DNA from: Planctomycetota bacterium
GTDB lineage: Bacteria > Planctomycetota > Phycisphaerae > Phycisphaerales > UBA1924
Assembly: GCA_039819165.1 (NCBI GenBank)
Contig: JBCBSM010000001.1
Span: 1-64,000, forward strand
Direction: 5' to 3'
DNA length: 64,000 bases
Both the position numbers and the translations under genes were made by a program. Position 1 is the first letter of the stretch. Every line of letters starts with the position of its first letter. A model generated the notes under the pieces. That model had not been told where the DNA came from. It made no database searches and worked only from the letters and a program-made list of their open reading frames with translations. Positions 1 to 8,519 of the stretch are shown piece by piece.

Positions 1-1
1 A

Positions 2-523
2 GCCAGGCTTCCGGACGAAGCCTGGCTGGCGTACAACGCCATCTCACTCGGCGGCGATCTAGATCTGGGCCTCGGTGAATTCGGCCAGGGCACGGCGCGC
101 GTCGTGGCGATCGGGCCCGCTCCGGCGCACATCGACCCGAACGCGCCCGCACGCGGCACGGTGCTGATGACCAGTCGGCGGACGGACGCGCCGACGGTCG
201 ACGTGTACCTCGACGGGCAGTCCACGGCTCTGGCGATAACGGCCGAGCATCCCGTGTGGTCGCTGACGCGGGACGCGTGGGTGCCGGCCGCCTACCTGCA
301 ACCTGGCGAGCTCGTTGCAACGGCTAGCGGTTCGGCCACAGTGCTGGCCGTGGGTCGGGGCCACGATCGGACGGTCTACAATTTCGAGGTCCACGGCGAT
401 CGCACCTTCTACGCTGGTGACAGCGGGGCAGGTCAGAAACGCTCCAGAAGCCGTTTTTTGCCTCGATGCACTGCCAGGGTTCCGGGTGAGTTCTCAAACC
501 GTCCGAATCCGCGCCTCACCTAA
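2..523 (+). CDS. HINT-domain protein, C-terminal part (5' end outside window)
   Basis: The frame is open from the left edge, so this is the 3' end (173 residues visible) of a larger gene. The visible part carries the second half of a HINT (Hedgehog/intein) fold as found before the toxin in polymorphic toxins: a run ending ITAEHPVWSL, then VPAAYLQPGELV, then VYNFEVHGDRTFYAGDSG. In the family this block is normally followed by a VWVHN-like motif and a toxin domain. Here only about 25 low-complexity, Arg-rich residues follow before a TAA, with no recognisable toxin, so the tail looks truncated or shifted. The stop overlaps the 3' end of the convergent TPR lipoprotein gene. Family knowledge suggests autoproteolytic release of a toxin tip; the actual body of the protein cannot be seen. 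Fair confidence in HINT, low in any intact function. Confidence 0.7.
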   Translation, partial: ARLPDEAWLAYNAISLGGDLDLGLGEFGQGTARVVAIGPAPAHIDPNAPARGTVLMTSRRTDAPTVDVYLDGQSTALAITAEHPVWSLTRDAWVPAAYLQPGELVATASGSATVLAVGRGHDRTVYNFEVHGDRTFYAGDSGAGQKRSRSRFLPRCTARVPGEFSNRPNPRLT

Positions 524-1104
524 CGCTGCTGCCCAAGCCGATCGTGGGCCCACTCTCTCCATCGCTGGCTGTCTCCGCGCAGCGCAATCTGGCCTAGGCG
601 GATCTCGGTCTCTGGCGTCACACGACCCTCGTACATCTCCAGCCTCGTCATGGCCTGGATCGTCGGCATGTGGCCCGGATAGGCCTCGAGCGCCGTGGAA
701 TAGGTCGCGAGTGCCTCGTCGATCTGGCCGGCCTGTTCCAACGTGAGAGCGAGGTTCATCCTCGGATCGGGATGTCCGGGCATGAGCTTGCGGGCCCACT
801 CGAACTCGCTGGCGGCCTCGTACATCTTGCCCTGCTTGAGGTAGACGACGCCGAGGTTGTTGTGCGCGGGGCCGTGGTACAGGTCGGCGTTGAGCGCCCT
901 GCGGAGCATGTTCTCGGCGCGTTCGAGCGAATCCGGCGAATCGTCCTCGGCGATCGCTCGGGCGGTCTCCTGCGTCAGGTGCTGCGCCGTAGCCGTGTCG
1001 CGGCGCGACTCGGTCTGCGGGCGGTACGGTCCGTGGGGTCCGCTCGAGCAACCCGTGGTCGCGATGGTCGCGAGCAGGACGATTGCGCACGCGCTTCGGT
1101 TCAT
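520..1104 (-). CDS. TPR-repeat lipoprotein, last gene of the T2SS operon
   Basis: A 194-residue protein starting at MNRSACAIV, with a hydrophobic signal segment ending in TTGC, a plausible lipobox, so probably lipid-anchored. From about residue 70 it has tetratricopeptide helices (AHNNLGVVYLKQGKMYEAAS, then PRMNLALTLEQAGQIDEAL). The start ATG overlaps the TGA of the upstream GspM-like gene in an ATGA junction, placing it in the same transcript. Small TPR lipoproteins (PilF/PilW type) serve as secretin pilotins in type IV pilus systems; by position this could be the pilotin or assembly factor for the GspD secretin, which is inference from context. An upstream in-frame extension to 1203 exists but lacks a signal sequence at its front and would overlap the previous gene. 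Confidence 0.85.
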   Translation of the reverse strand: MNRSACAIVLLATIATTGCSSGPHGPYRPQTESRRDTATAQHLTQETARAIAEDDSPDSLERAENMLRRALNADLYHGPAHNNLGVVYLKQGKMYEAASEFEWARKLMPGHPDPRMNLALTLEQAGQIDEALATYSTALEAYPGHMPTIQAMTRLEMYEGRVTPETEIRLGQIALRGDSQRWREWAHDRLGQQR

Positions 1105-1622
1105 GGCGCATCCTCCAGATACACCGCCGACAGCGTGAGTTCGGCGGTATAGCGGTTCTCGTGGCCCCCGTCGTGGGTCAGCGAGACGTCGGTGGTGGTC
1201 CACAGCCGCTGGGCACTCCGCCAGGCGACGAGCACGCGACCGACCTCGCCCGGTGTTATGCCCCGCAGGGTCGCCCGCACGGACTGCGTCCGGTAGCGAT
1301 CGGCATCATCGCCGCGGCCGATGCGGGAGGTCGTGGTTGCGTCCGCTCGCACGCCGGTGAGCTTCTGCGGCGGTACGCCAGCATCGGCCATGGCCTCACG
1401 GAGCCGCGCGATGACGTCCTGCGGCGGGCGCTGGCCAAGGGAGATGCGCTCGGCCCTCCCACGCAGATCTTCGAGTCGTTGTGCGTCCTGCTGCGCCCGA
1501 ACGAGCCGGAGTTCCACCGTCTCGACGGCGGCGGCCGCTCTACTCCATCGGTGGTGTTGCAACGCGACGAGGACCGAGCACGCCACCAGCAAAAGGGCTA
1601 TGGTCCAGGTTGTTTTCGTCAT
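1101..1622 (-). CDS. GspM-like type II secretion inner-membrane protein
   Basis: A 173-residue protein with one N-terminal membrane segment (about residues 6-20, TWTIALLLVACSVLVAL), a coiled-coil-prone stretch rich in Arg, Gln and Glu (about 30-60), and a small C-terminal domain. This bitopic layout, its size, and its place directly after the GspL-like gene match the GspM/PilO class of assembly-platform proteins, although sequence similarity by eye is weak. The start MTKTTW was chosen because its ATG overlaps the TGA of the preceding gene by four bases; a longer reading to 1703 would run well into that gene. Its own stop overlaps the TPR lipoprotein start. Function as the GspL partner is inferred mainly from gene order. 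Confidence 0.7.
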   Translation of the reverse strand: MTKTTWTIALLLVACSVLVALQHHRWSRAAAAVETVELRLVRAQQDAQRLEDLRGRAERISLGQRPPQDVIARLREAMADAGVPPQKLTGVRADATTTSRIGRGDDADRYRTQSVRATLRGITPGEVGRVLVAWRSAQRLWTTTDVSLTHDGGHENRYTAELTLSAVYLEDAP

Positions 1623-2494
1623 GGCGAGGCCCCCGCGGTGAGGGTGATCGTGGCAAGGAACGCCCCCCGCTGGGATTCGGCCCGCGGCACCTGCGCCGTC
1701 CATCGATCGTCTTCCGCGAGTGCCTGGCTCAGGAGTTCGGCACGTTCGATGGCATCAATTTCGGCGATGAGCTGGATCTGGCTCGCCGATGCGGTGAGGC
1801 GGCGCGTGCGTGCGAATAACTCCGGCGGCCAGGAAGCCAGCGCATCGGCGAGGGCCGGGGTCACGTCCTCGCCCACGCGGTTGGATCTGGCGGGACCGTC
1901 GGGCGATCGCGATCGCTCCAGCCGTCGAAGCTCGGCAAGCATCGCAAGCTCGTCCGCGACGTCGGCTTCGGGCAGAGCGATCTCGAGCACGGCTTGTTTC
2001 TGCAACATGAGATCAGCCCAAACTTCGGATAGAGCGCGAATGCGGTGCTCCATGCCCAGTAGCAGCAGCACGGTTGCGCTTCCGATCAGCAATGCGGCGG
2101 CAGCATGCAGCCGTGCGCGCGAACGCCGCACGGCGCATGGCGTGCAGTCGTGTACCAGGAGATTGATGTCGCGCGTCGGATCGAGCGACTCGCCGCACGC
2201 TTCGAGCACGAATGCCGGCGCCGAGGCCGGCCGGAGCACGAGGACCCCGTCGCCTATAGCCTCATCGGCCTTCTCGCGGGCAGTGGCGCACGCCAGCGTT
2301 CGTTGCGCATCGATGGGCGCATAGGCCGGCTGCACGCGTTCGATCGGCAGCGGTAGCTCGCCCTCGAAGGCGAAGTCCAGCCGCTGGCGGTGACGCCTCG
2401 TCGGCCGACGCGGGCAGGGCTCATCCAGGACCGCCCAGTAACATAGATCGGCGCGGCGCTCCCATCGGTTGGTTCCCTCGGGAGCAACGATCAT
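1619..2494 (-). CDS. GspL-like type II secretion assembly protein
   Basis: A 291-residue protein with a cytoplasmic N-terminal part of about 125 residues, a single membrane helix around residues 130-148 (AALLIGSATVLLLLG), and a periplasmic part with a coiled coil and a ferredoxin-like C-terminus. GspL proteins of Proteobacteria are nearer 400 residues with a full actin-like cytoplasmic domain, so this is a short, diverged version. It sits between GspC-like and GspM-like genes with four-base ATGA overlaps on both sides, which supports translational coupling. In the family, GspL links the GspE ATPase to the inner-membrane platform. The assignment rests on topology and gene order rather than on a diagnostic motif. 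Confidence 0.68.
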   Translation of the reverse strand: MIVAPEGTNRWERRADLCYWAVLDEPCPRRPTRRHRQRLDFAFEGELPLPIERVQPAYAPIDAQRTLACATAREKADEAIGDGVLVLRPASAPAFVLEACGESLDPTRDINLLVHDCTPCAVRRSRARLHAAAALLIGSATVLLLLGMEHRIRALSEVWADLMLQKQAVLEIALPEADVADELAMLAELRRLERSRSPDGPARSNRVGEDVTPALADALASWPPELFARTRRLTASASQIQLIAEIDAIERAELLSQALAEDDRWTAQVPRAESQRGAFLATITLTAGASP

Positions 2495-3009
2495 CGTCGA
2501 TCCTCCGCGTAGAGCGTGAGCAATGTCTGCGTCTGGCCGGCAGCAAACCGCACGCCCTCATCATCGATGAGTTCGACGACGTGCCCGCCTACTTTGTCTC
2601 CTTCCACCAGCGTGAGCAGGGCATCGGCGGCGGGGTCGTACATGAGTGCCGCGAGCACGTTGTCGTCGCGGCGATGCACGATCGCAAGCAACTCGACGCG
2701 GAGCGGTTCGACGCGGGTGGTCGCGATGACCGGCTCGCGTACTCGTGGAGGGGGTGGTGGCGGTGGTGGGGGCGGATTCCACAGCGCGACGTCGAAGTGC
2801 CTCGGATCGACGGCGAGCAACTCATCGCTCTCCTTGGGTGGTGCGGCCGTTCCGGATTCGATCGGTGTCGGGGCAACGAGCGGAACGCGGGGCGCGTGGC
2901 TGGAGAACGCCCATGCGGCCAGGAATGCGACGGAGCACAGGCCGGCTGCGCCAACGGCCGCCTCGGCCAGGTGCCAGCGCATCAGTGGGTGGCGACCGTG
3001 AGAAATCAC
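2491..3009 (-). CDS. GspC-like type II secretion protein (inner membrane, HR domain)
   Basis: A 172-residue bitopic protein: a short cytoplasmic N-terminus, a membrane helix near residues 15-33 (VGAAGLCSVAFLAAWAF), a linker with a run of ten prolines, and a compact C-terminal domain (VEPLRVELLAIVHR ... VGGHVVELIDDEGVRF) like the homology region of GspC/PulC that contacts the secretin. No PDZ domain follows, so it is shorter than E. coli-type GspC. The GTG at 3009 is taken as start because it forms a GTGA overlap with the stop of the GspK-like gene; MRWHL at 2982 is the alternative. Placing this gene after K rather than at the operon head is unlike the proteobacterial order. Confidence 0.75.
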   Translation of the reverse strand: MISHGRHPLMRWHLAEAAVGAAGLCSVAFLAAWAFSSHAPRVPLVAPTPIESGTAAPPKESDELLAVDPRHFDVALWNPPPPPPPPPPRVREPVIATTRVEPLRVELLAIVHRRDDNVLAALMYDPAADALLTLVEGDKVGGHVVELIDDEGVRFAAGQTQTLLTLYAEDRR

Positions 3010-3863
3010 TGGGCGACCTCCAGCCGCTGGACGATGCGCCATGTGCTGCCTTCCCGGAGCCACACGGTCCACCACGCACGCCGCAGGGGGCCGATGCGCA
3101 GGTCCGTGCAGATCGCCCAGCACGGGCTCGCCGCTAGCAGCTCCAATGGACCCTCGACGCGGTTGCCGTCCAACCGTGTGAGCGAGCCGAGCGGCACGCG
3201 ATCCCCGCGGCTGCGTGCATCGATCACGACTTCGATGCCGCCCCGACCCGCGTCGCGCATGGCGGCCTCGACGATCCGGAGGGGGGCCGTCGCCAGATTG
3301 ATGGAGGTGCGCTCGGTGCCGGCATGGGTTGCGAGTAGTTCGCCTGCGGCGAGCAGAGAATCTTGGATCGACACGCGTGGAAAGACGGCGAGATCCACTG
3401 GTGCAATCGAGGCCAGCTGATCCAGCCCCGTGGGTCCCGATGTTCGCTCGGTCGTCCAGGTTGCGCGGAGCTGCGCAATCCGAGCCGGCAGCGTGCCGCG
3501 GAGGCCGAGCGGGGCATCGCCGAGCGGCACCATGCCATGCTGATCGAAGGCCGCCAAGTTCACCGCTACGGTCTCACCAGCGAGCGGGAGTTCCTGGGAC
3601 GCAATGGCGACACGCGGCGAAGCCGTCTCGGGCGGAAGCGATACGGTCAACGAATGTTCGGAGAGCCAGTCCGAGGCGATCCGATCGCATTCCAGACGCA
3701 GATCGTCGAGGATCGCGAGCCTCCGCGCGTCGCGTGTGGCGACTCGATCGAGGCTGGCGGTCGAGGCTAGCGTCGCGAGCACGGTCGTCACGAGCGCAAG
3801 GGTCGCGAGCACGATGAGGAGGGCAGCGCCGCGGCGATGTCTTGCGGGGAGCGTGTACGTCAT
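3006..3863 (-). CDS. gspK: GspK-like minor pseudopilin
   Basis: A 285-residue protein starting with a prepilin-like leader: basic residues (RHRR) then a hydrophobic helix GAALLIVLATLALVTTVL. It lacks the Glu at position +5 of the mature helix that the other pseudopilins here have, which is characteristic of GspK, and its large soluble domain is also typical. Four-base overlaps join it to the GspJ-like gene upstream and the GspC-like gene downstream. In T2SS the GspK/I/J complex caps the pseudopilus tip. The start MTYTLP was chosen for the ATGA overlap; the ORF extends 18 codons further upstream into gspJ. Confidence 0.82.
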   Translation of the reverse strand: MTYTLPARHRRGAALLIVLATLALVTTVLATLASTASLDRVATRDARRLAILDDLRLECDRIASDWLSEHSLTVSLPPETASPRVAIASQELPLAGETVAVNLAAFDQHGMVPLGDAPLGLRGTLPARIAQLRATWTTERTSGPTGLDQLASIAPVDLAVFPRVSIQDSLLAAGELLATHAGTERTSINLATAPLRIVEAAMRDAGRGGIEVVIDARSRGDRVPLGSLTRLDGNRVEGPLELLAASPCWAICTDLRIGPLRRAWWTVWLREGSTWRIVQRLEVAQ

Positions 3864-4375
3864 GGTCGTACTACCAGGCCCGCGCGACCGAGCGGGCCGT
3901 CTAGTGCGAGTCGCCACGCGACAACGCGACGATCGTGCTCGATCGGTGTCGCATCGAATGATCGGACCCGACCCAGCACGAATTGCTGGCTTGCCTCGCC
4001 GGATTGCGTACGAACGCTACGGATCAAGGCCTCGTCGAGGCCATCGAGTTCGTAGCGCACGACGGTCGCCAGCGGCATGCCCCCATCGATTGCCCCTCTC
4101 GATCGAAGCTGCACGTATCCGGGACCGCGGATGATTGCGGACGCCCGCGGCTCCGCGATGTCCCGCCGGGCGAGATCGTCCGCGACGGCTTGCAGCGCCC
4201 GCCGTGCGGCCATCTGCCAACGGAGCGACGGTGTTGCTTCGGTATGCAAGGCCGAGGCCGTGCGCAGGAGGGCCGCTGACGCCGATGCGATGGCGGCAAG
4301 CAATGCGAGCGCCAGCAGCACCTCTATGAGCGTAAGACCACGGTGGCAGGCGCGACTCCTGAGGGGTGGCGTCAT
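3860..4375 (-). CDS. gspJ: GspJ-like minor pseudopilin
   Basis: A 171-residue pseudopilin. The leader ends in CHRG, followed by LTLIEVLLALALLAAIASAS, a type III signal with the conserved Glu at +5 and the long hydrophobic helix, to be cut after the Gly by a prepilin peptidase that is not encoded in this window. The rest is a small soluble domain. Position after GspI and before GspK, with four-base overlaps on both sides, gives the J assignment. It would form part of the pseudopilus tip complex. Confidence 0.82.
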   Translation of the reverse strand: MTPPLRSRACHRGLTLIEVLLALALLAAIASASAALLRTASALHTEATPSLRWQMAARRALQAVADDLARRDIAEPRASAIIRGPGYVQLRSRGAIDGGMPLATVVRYELDGLDEALIRSVRTQSGEASQQFVLGRVRSFDATPIEHDRRVVAWRLALDGPLGRAGLVVRP

Positions 4376-4809
4376 GGGAGCGTTTCCCGTGCGAGCCGGA
4401 CGCGACGGGCGATCTGGATCGTGTTGCTGGCTTGCACGATGAGCCAGCCCGCTCGTTCGCCCTCTGGCTCGTCGGCATCGATCGGTTCGGCCGCGTGCAC
4501 GCGAAGCGTGAGCATATCGAGGCCCGATGATTCGAGCGACTCCGCTCCGGTCCCGAAATCCCCGGCGAGCTGCACGTCGAGGCCGTCCCAGTTCTCGCTC
4601 GGTCCCTTGGGCAGGCCGAAGGCCTCGGGATCATCGAGCATCTGATCGGCAACGAGCGACAGCGCCGCGATGAGTTCGGCGGCCGCGGTCTCTCGGGATG
4701 CCGAGGTAACTCGAGCCGCGTTGCGGATCAGTGTTGCCGAAGAGGCCGACAGCGCGGCGAGCAGCGCGAGCGCGACGAGCGCCTCGAGCAAGGAGAAGCC
4801 GCGCCTCAT
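4372..4809 (-). CDS. gspI: GspI-like minor pseudopilin
   Basis: A 145-residue pseudopilin with a very short leader MRRG, then FSLLEALVALALLAALSASS, carrying Glu at +5. The ATG at 4809 overlaps the TGA of the GspH-like gene. The soluble domain is small. The assignment to I follows from its order between H and J; by sequence alone I and J types are hard to tell apart by eye. It belongs to the tip complex of the pseudopilus. Confidence 0.8.
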   Translation of the reverse strand: MRRGFSLLEALVALALLAALSASSATLIRNAARVTSASRETAAAELIAALSLVADQMLDDPEAFGLPKGPSENWDGLDVQLAGDFGTGAESLESSGLDMLTLRVHAAEPIDADEPEGERAGWLIVQASNTIQIARRVRLARETLP

Positions 4810-5249
4810 GGAACGCGCTCCGCCCAGCCGGTCAGCCCCGATACACGCCATCGCTCGACAATTGATGCATCGCGTGCCCGGACCACTTCGAACTCATAAT
4901 CCGGGCATCGGCCCCTGGAGTCGAATACGACTTCATCCAGCGGCGAGCCACCGGACTGGGGGCGCACGCGGACATCCAGCGGCGCCGGCATGCGGCGGTA
5001 GGAGACCGCGTTGCGGTCGTTGTTGCCGGCGTGTAGGGTGAGAACGCCATCGCTTCGGACGAGCCTCGCACCGTTTTCTCGGCTGGCGAGCTGCCTCGCC
5101 CGCCCATCGAGTTCGAAGACGGCCGAGCGCGCTTCGAGCACGCGCGACCGTTCGCCCGCTCCAGACAGCCCGACCGTAGCAAAACCGGCGAGCAGGCCGA
5201 GCAACGCGATCACGAGCAGCGTCTCGATGAGCGTCACGCCGCGGACCAT
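4806..5249 (-). CDS. gspH: GspH-like minor pseudopilin
   Basis: A 147-residue pseudopilin beginning MVRG, cut site, VTLIETLLVIALLGLLAGFA with Glu at +5. The C-terminal domain (for example SRENGARLVRSDGVL and VSYRRMPAPLDV) fits the beta-rich GspH/FimT fold. The start lies on a TGATG junction with gspG (one-base overlap). A 76-codon upstream extension is open but would cover gspG in another frame and is rejected. Role: minor pseudopilin near the tip. Confidence 0.82.
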   Translation of the reverse strand: MVRGVTLIETLLVIALLGLLAGFATVGLSGAGERSRVLEARSAVFELDGRARQLASRENGARLVRSDGVLTLHAGNNDRNAVSYRRMPAPLDVRVRPQSGGSPLDEVVFDSRGRCPDYEFEVVRARDASIVERWRVSGLTGWAERVP

Positions 5250-5680
5250 CAGTTCTGTCCTCGCAGATCGATGGAACTTACATCGGCGGCCTCGCCCTCG
5301 CCTCCAAGCACGCCGTCCTGGCCGAGCGACACCACCTCGTAGGGATGGTCGTCGGGCCCGGGCACGACCAACCGGTAGGGCTGGTCCCACGGGTCGACGA
5401 GTTGGCCGGGACCGAGGTAGTACGCCGAGGACGGTGACGCCGCGGGCGCGGTGAGCGCCTCGAGCGACTCGGGCCAATCACCGTGTTCGAGTCGATAGGT
5501 CTCCAGCTTGCCCGCGACGATGCCCACGCCGGTGCGGGCCAGCTCCCGCTTGCCCTTGCCGAAGGCGCCGCTAAAGCCCACGGTGAGCGTGGCCGCGAGC
5601 AGCCCGAGGATGACCACGACCGCGAGCACCTCGACGAGCGTCATGGCGCGGGAGCATTCGATTTCACGTTTCGAATTCAT
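5249..5680 (-). CDS. gspG: Major pseudopilin GspG
   Basis: A 143-residue major pseudopilin: leader of 12 residues ending CSRA, then MTLVEVLAVVVILGLLAATL with Glu at +5. The -1 residue is Ala instead of the near-universal Gly, an unusual cleavage context (the start and frame are otherwise clear). The C-terminal part has the GspG hallmarks: a helix (GKLETYRLEHGDWPESLEAL), the YYL...DPWDQPYRLV segment, and the calcium-loop region near EVVSLGQDGVLGGEGE. GspG subunits polymerise into the pseudopilus that pushes substrates through the secretin. The gene is three bases downstream of gspF. Confidence 0.92.
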   Translation of the reverse strand: MNSKREIECSRAMTLVEVLAVVVILGLLAATLTVGFSGAFGKGKRELARTGVGIVAGKLETYRLEHGDWPESLEALTAPAASPSSAYYLGPGQLVDPWDQPYRLVVPGPDDHPYEVVSLGQDGVLGGEGEAADVSSIDLRGQN

Positions 5681-5682
5681 GC

Positions 5683-6975
5683 TTACCCCAGCACGTCGCG
5701 CAACCGCACGAGCGGCAGTGCAGCCGCCATCACGACCACGCCAATGATGGCTGACAAGACCAGGATAACCGTGGGTTCTGCCAGCGCCGCCAGCCGATCG
5801 ATCATGCGGTGTGCCCTGCGTTCTTCCCGCGTCGCGATGCGATCGAGCATGGCGTCTAGCTCACCCGCGGCCTCGGCGGAGGCAACGAGCCGCGTCAGCT
5901 CCGGACTGAACCACAACGGATCGTCCAACGCTTCTGCCAATGTTCCGCCCCCTTCGATGGACTTGGCGGCTTGCTTGAGCTCACGCCCTAGTGACGCGGA
6001 GATCGGGCCAGCGCAAGTCGCTGCCGAGGCTCGCAGGGCTTCGACCAGTGGTACGCCACATCGCCCCATGGCGGCCAGCTCGCCACAGATGCGAGCGACG
6101 GACCCGGCCCGAAGGGCGCTCGGGACTAAGCGCCGCAGCATCATCGGCCATGCTCGTCCCGAAGCAGCCACGGCGCGGGCGGCAGCAAATGGTGCAAACA
6201 CAGCGAATGCTGACGCGGCCACGAGCAGGGGCCACCACACCGCGAGCGTCGAGCCAACGGCGATGACACCCGTGGTGAGCGTGGGTGGCTGCACGCCGGA
6301 GTCAGTTAGGACCTCGACGAGACGCGGAAGTGGTCCCAGACTGAGGAACACGACAACGACGAGACCCACGAGCGAAATCAGTGCGGGATAGGCGAGCACG
6401 CCGGCCAGCTTGCTAGCAAGTTGGCTGGAGCGGGCCTGGCGTTCACCCAGGACGCGCAGTGATGCCGACAACTCGCCCCGACGCTGGCCCGCCTCGGTGA
6501 TCGCAACCTCGGACAACCCAAACCAGGCGGGCCGATCGCCCATTGCCTCGTGCAAGGGGGCGCCCTCCGACACCTTTTCCTGCAGTTCCCGGGCGAGACG
6601 CTGGATCGGTCTGGGCCGTGCGTCTCCTCCGGGATCGCCAAGCGTGGCTAGCGCTTCGGCCAGCGGCAGCCCGGCGTCGAGCATCGTGCTCAATGCGTCG
6701 TAGAGATCCGCTCGAGCCGCAGCGCGACGACTGCGGCTATATGCATCGGCGGAGTGTCGCAAAGAGGTCCATGCTCGACCAATCCAGAGCCATGCGTTTC
6801 GGTGTTCGTTCGATGCTCGAGGAGTGTTTCGGAGAGCCCCCGCAGACCTTAGATCCAGCAATCGCAGGCCCTCGCGTCGCAGAAGGGCCCTTGCTTCGGC
6901 TGCGGACGGCGCTTCGAGGTAGCCGGCCCGCACGTCGCCTCGGGAAGCGACCGCCTTGTACCGCCATGCGGTCAT
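5683..6975 (-). CDS. gspF: Type II secretion inner-membrane platform protein GspF
   Basis: A 430-residue polytopic protein with two GspF/T2SSF repeats. The first begins near residue 88 (ADLYDALSTMLDAGLPLAEA), the second near 290 (ARICGELAAMGRCGVPLVEA), and hydrophobic helices lie at about 192-215, 245-275 and the extreme C-terminus (PTVILVLSAIIGVVVMAAAL). It starts with the usual MTAWRYKA beta strand. The ATG overlaps the gspE stop (ATGA). GspF is the membrane core that couples the GspE ATPase to pseudopilus growth. Confidence 0.92.
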   Translation of the reverse strand: MTAWRYKAVASRGDVRAGYLEAPSAAEARALLRREGLRLLDLRSAGALRNTPRASNEHRNAWLWIGRAWTSLRHSADAYSRSRRAAARADLYDALSTMLDAGLPLAEALATLGDPGGDARPRPIQRLARELQEKVSEGAPLHEAMGDRPAWFGLSEVAITEAGQRRGELSASLRVLGERQARSSQLASKLAGVLAYPALISLVGLVVVVFLSLGPLPRLVEVLTDSGVQPPTLTTGVIAVGSTLAVWWPLLVAASAFAVFAPFAAARAVAASGRAWPMMLRRLVPSALRAGSVARICGELAAMGRCGVPLVEALRASAATCAGPISASLGRELKQAAKSIEGGGTLAEALDDPLWFSPELTRLVASAEAAGELDAMLDRIATREERRAHRMIDRLAALAEPTVILVLSAIIGVVVMAAALPLVRLRDVLG

Positions 6976-8519
6976 GCCTCATTCTCGACGACGTGTGCGG
7001 TCTTGGAAGCGCCGCTGACGCGCTGCACCTCGGCCTCGGTCGTGATGCCCAGCCGAACCAAATCCATCCCCGCTTCGTAGAGGGTTCGCATGCCGGTGTC
7101 GCACGCGAGTTCTCGGATTCGCCCGGCGTCACCGCCTCCGCCGATCACCCTGCGGATCGCGTCATCGACCAGCAAGAACTCGAACACGCCCACCCGCCCG
7201 CGATAACCCGTGCGCAGGCACCCCTCGCAGCCCCGGCCGTCGCATTCCGCGTGCACGCGGCGAACCAGCCGCTGGGCGAGCACGGCCGAGAGCGAGGCCG
7301 AAACGAGGTAGGGCTCGACGCCGAGGTCCACCAGCCGCGTCACAGCCGTCGCGGCATCGTTGGTGTGCAGCGTTGAGAACACCACGTGGCCCGTGAGCGA
7401 CGCCTGGATTGCGGTCCGTGCCGTTTCCTCGTCGCGGATTTCGCCAACCATGATCACGTCGGGGTCTTGTCGGAGGATGTGCCTCAGGCCGGTTGCGAAC
7501 GTCACGCCCTTCTTCGTGTTGACCTGAGCTTGGCTGATCGCCACGTCCTCGCTCGAAAGTTCGTATTCGATGGGATCCTCGATCGTCATGACATTAAGGT
7601 CTGCGGCGCTGCTGCTTGCGATCCAGCGCAGCGTGGTGTAGAGGGTTGTGGTCTTGCCACTGCCGGTCGGGCCGGTCGAAAGCACGATGCCACTGGATCG
7701 TGACGCTGCCTCCATGAACGACTCACCGATGGGCGCGGGCATGCCCAGCTGCGCGAAGTCTCCGAGTTGTTCGGCCGTATCGCCCTCCAAGAGGCGGAGC
7801 ACGGCCCGTTCGCCGTGCGCAGTTGGCATCGTGCTGATTCGCATGTCGATGGTGCGAGGCTGGGAGCCGGCCGTGCCCGAGGATCCGCCGATCGTGGCCG
7901 TAGTCCGGCCGTCTTGAGGCAGCCGGTGCTCGGCAACGTCCATGCGACCCATGACCTTGATTCGGCTCGCGATGGCCTTGGCTAGCCCGGGGGGTAGGCG
8001 ACGCACGGTGTGCAACGCACCATCCACCCTTGTGCGCACGAGCGTAGCGACCGCAGTCGGCTGGATGTGCAGGTCGCTCGCGCCGCGGCCGATGGCCTCG
8101 AAGAGCAAGGCGTCAACCAACCGGATCACCGGTCCCTTGCCGTGCGTGTGCAGTAGGTCCTTGTCCTCATCCAGCAACCGCACGACTTCATTCGCGTGTT
8201 CGTCGATGCCGTCGTCGTCTCCGGCATCCACATTGGCAACCGGAGTCACTGTGCTGTATGCAGTATCAATGGCACGGGCCAATGCCTCTGCGTCGATCGT
8301 CTCGATGTGCCATGCAACATCGAGGTGGACGCAGCAGTTGTGTGGAATAGAGGGTCTGGTGTTCGTACTGGTGAGCAAGCGCGGTTCACCATGCAGCACG
8401 ACACCCAGGACCAAGTGCCGTCTCGCAAACTCCTCCGACACAGCATGGAGAAAGTCGTGGTGTGGTTCATAGGAGGAAGGACTGAGCACGGCGGCCTGCT
8501 CTGGCGAGTCAACTGCCAT
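6972..8519 (-). CDS. gspE: Type II secretion ATPase GspE
   Basis: A 515-residue secretion ATPase. It shows Walker A GPTGSGKTT, the Asp box (MTIEDPIEYEL), Walker B with DPDVIMVGEIRDEETA, the His box (FSTLHTNDAATAVTR) and a metal-binding loop with three closely spaced Cys (CDGRGCEGC). An N1E-like N-terminal region of about 130 residues precedes it. The start MAVDSP at 8519 overlaps the 3' end of gspD by 11 bases; a start at 8579 is possible but would overlap further. GspE powers pseudopilus extension from the cytoplasmic face. The C-terminal ends SGASKTAHVVENEA. No second ATPase (PilT-like) is present nearby. Confidence 0.94.
   Translation of the reverse strand: MAVDSPEQAAVLSPSSYEPHHDFLHAVSEEFARRHLVLGVVLHGEPRLLTSTNTRPSIPHNCCVHLDVAWHIETIDAEALARAIDTAYSTVTPVANVDAGDDDGIDEHANEVVRLLDEDKDLLHTHGKGPVIRLVDALLFEAIGRGASDLHIQPTAVATLVRTRVDGALHTVRRLPPGLAKAIASRIKVMGRMDVAEHRLPQDGRTTATIGGSSGTAGSQPRTIDMRISTMPTAHGERAVLRLLEGDTAEQLGDFAQLGMPAPIGESFMEAASRSSGIVLSTGPTGSGKTTTLYTTLRWIASSSAADLNVMTIEDPIEYELSSEDVAISQAQVNTKKGVTFATGLRHILRQDPDVIMVGEIRDEETARTAIQASLTGHVVFSTLHTNDAATAVTRLVDLGVEPYLVSASLSAVLAQRLVRRVHAECDGRGCEGCLRTGYRGRVGVFEFLLVDDAIRRVIGGGGDAGRIRELACDTGMRTLYEAGMDLVRLGITTEAEVQRVSGASKTAHVVENEA

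Noticed and set aside
2-430. An active intein inside the left-edge gene.
   Set aside because: The HINT block lies at the end of the protein without a C-extein, and matches the polymorphic-toxin type better than a splicing intein.
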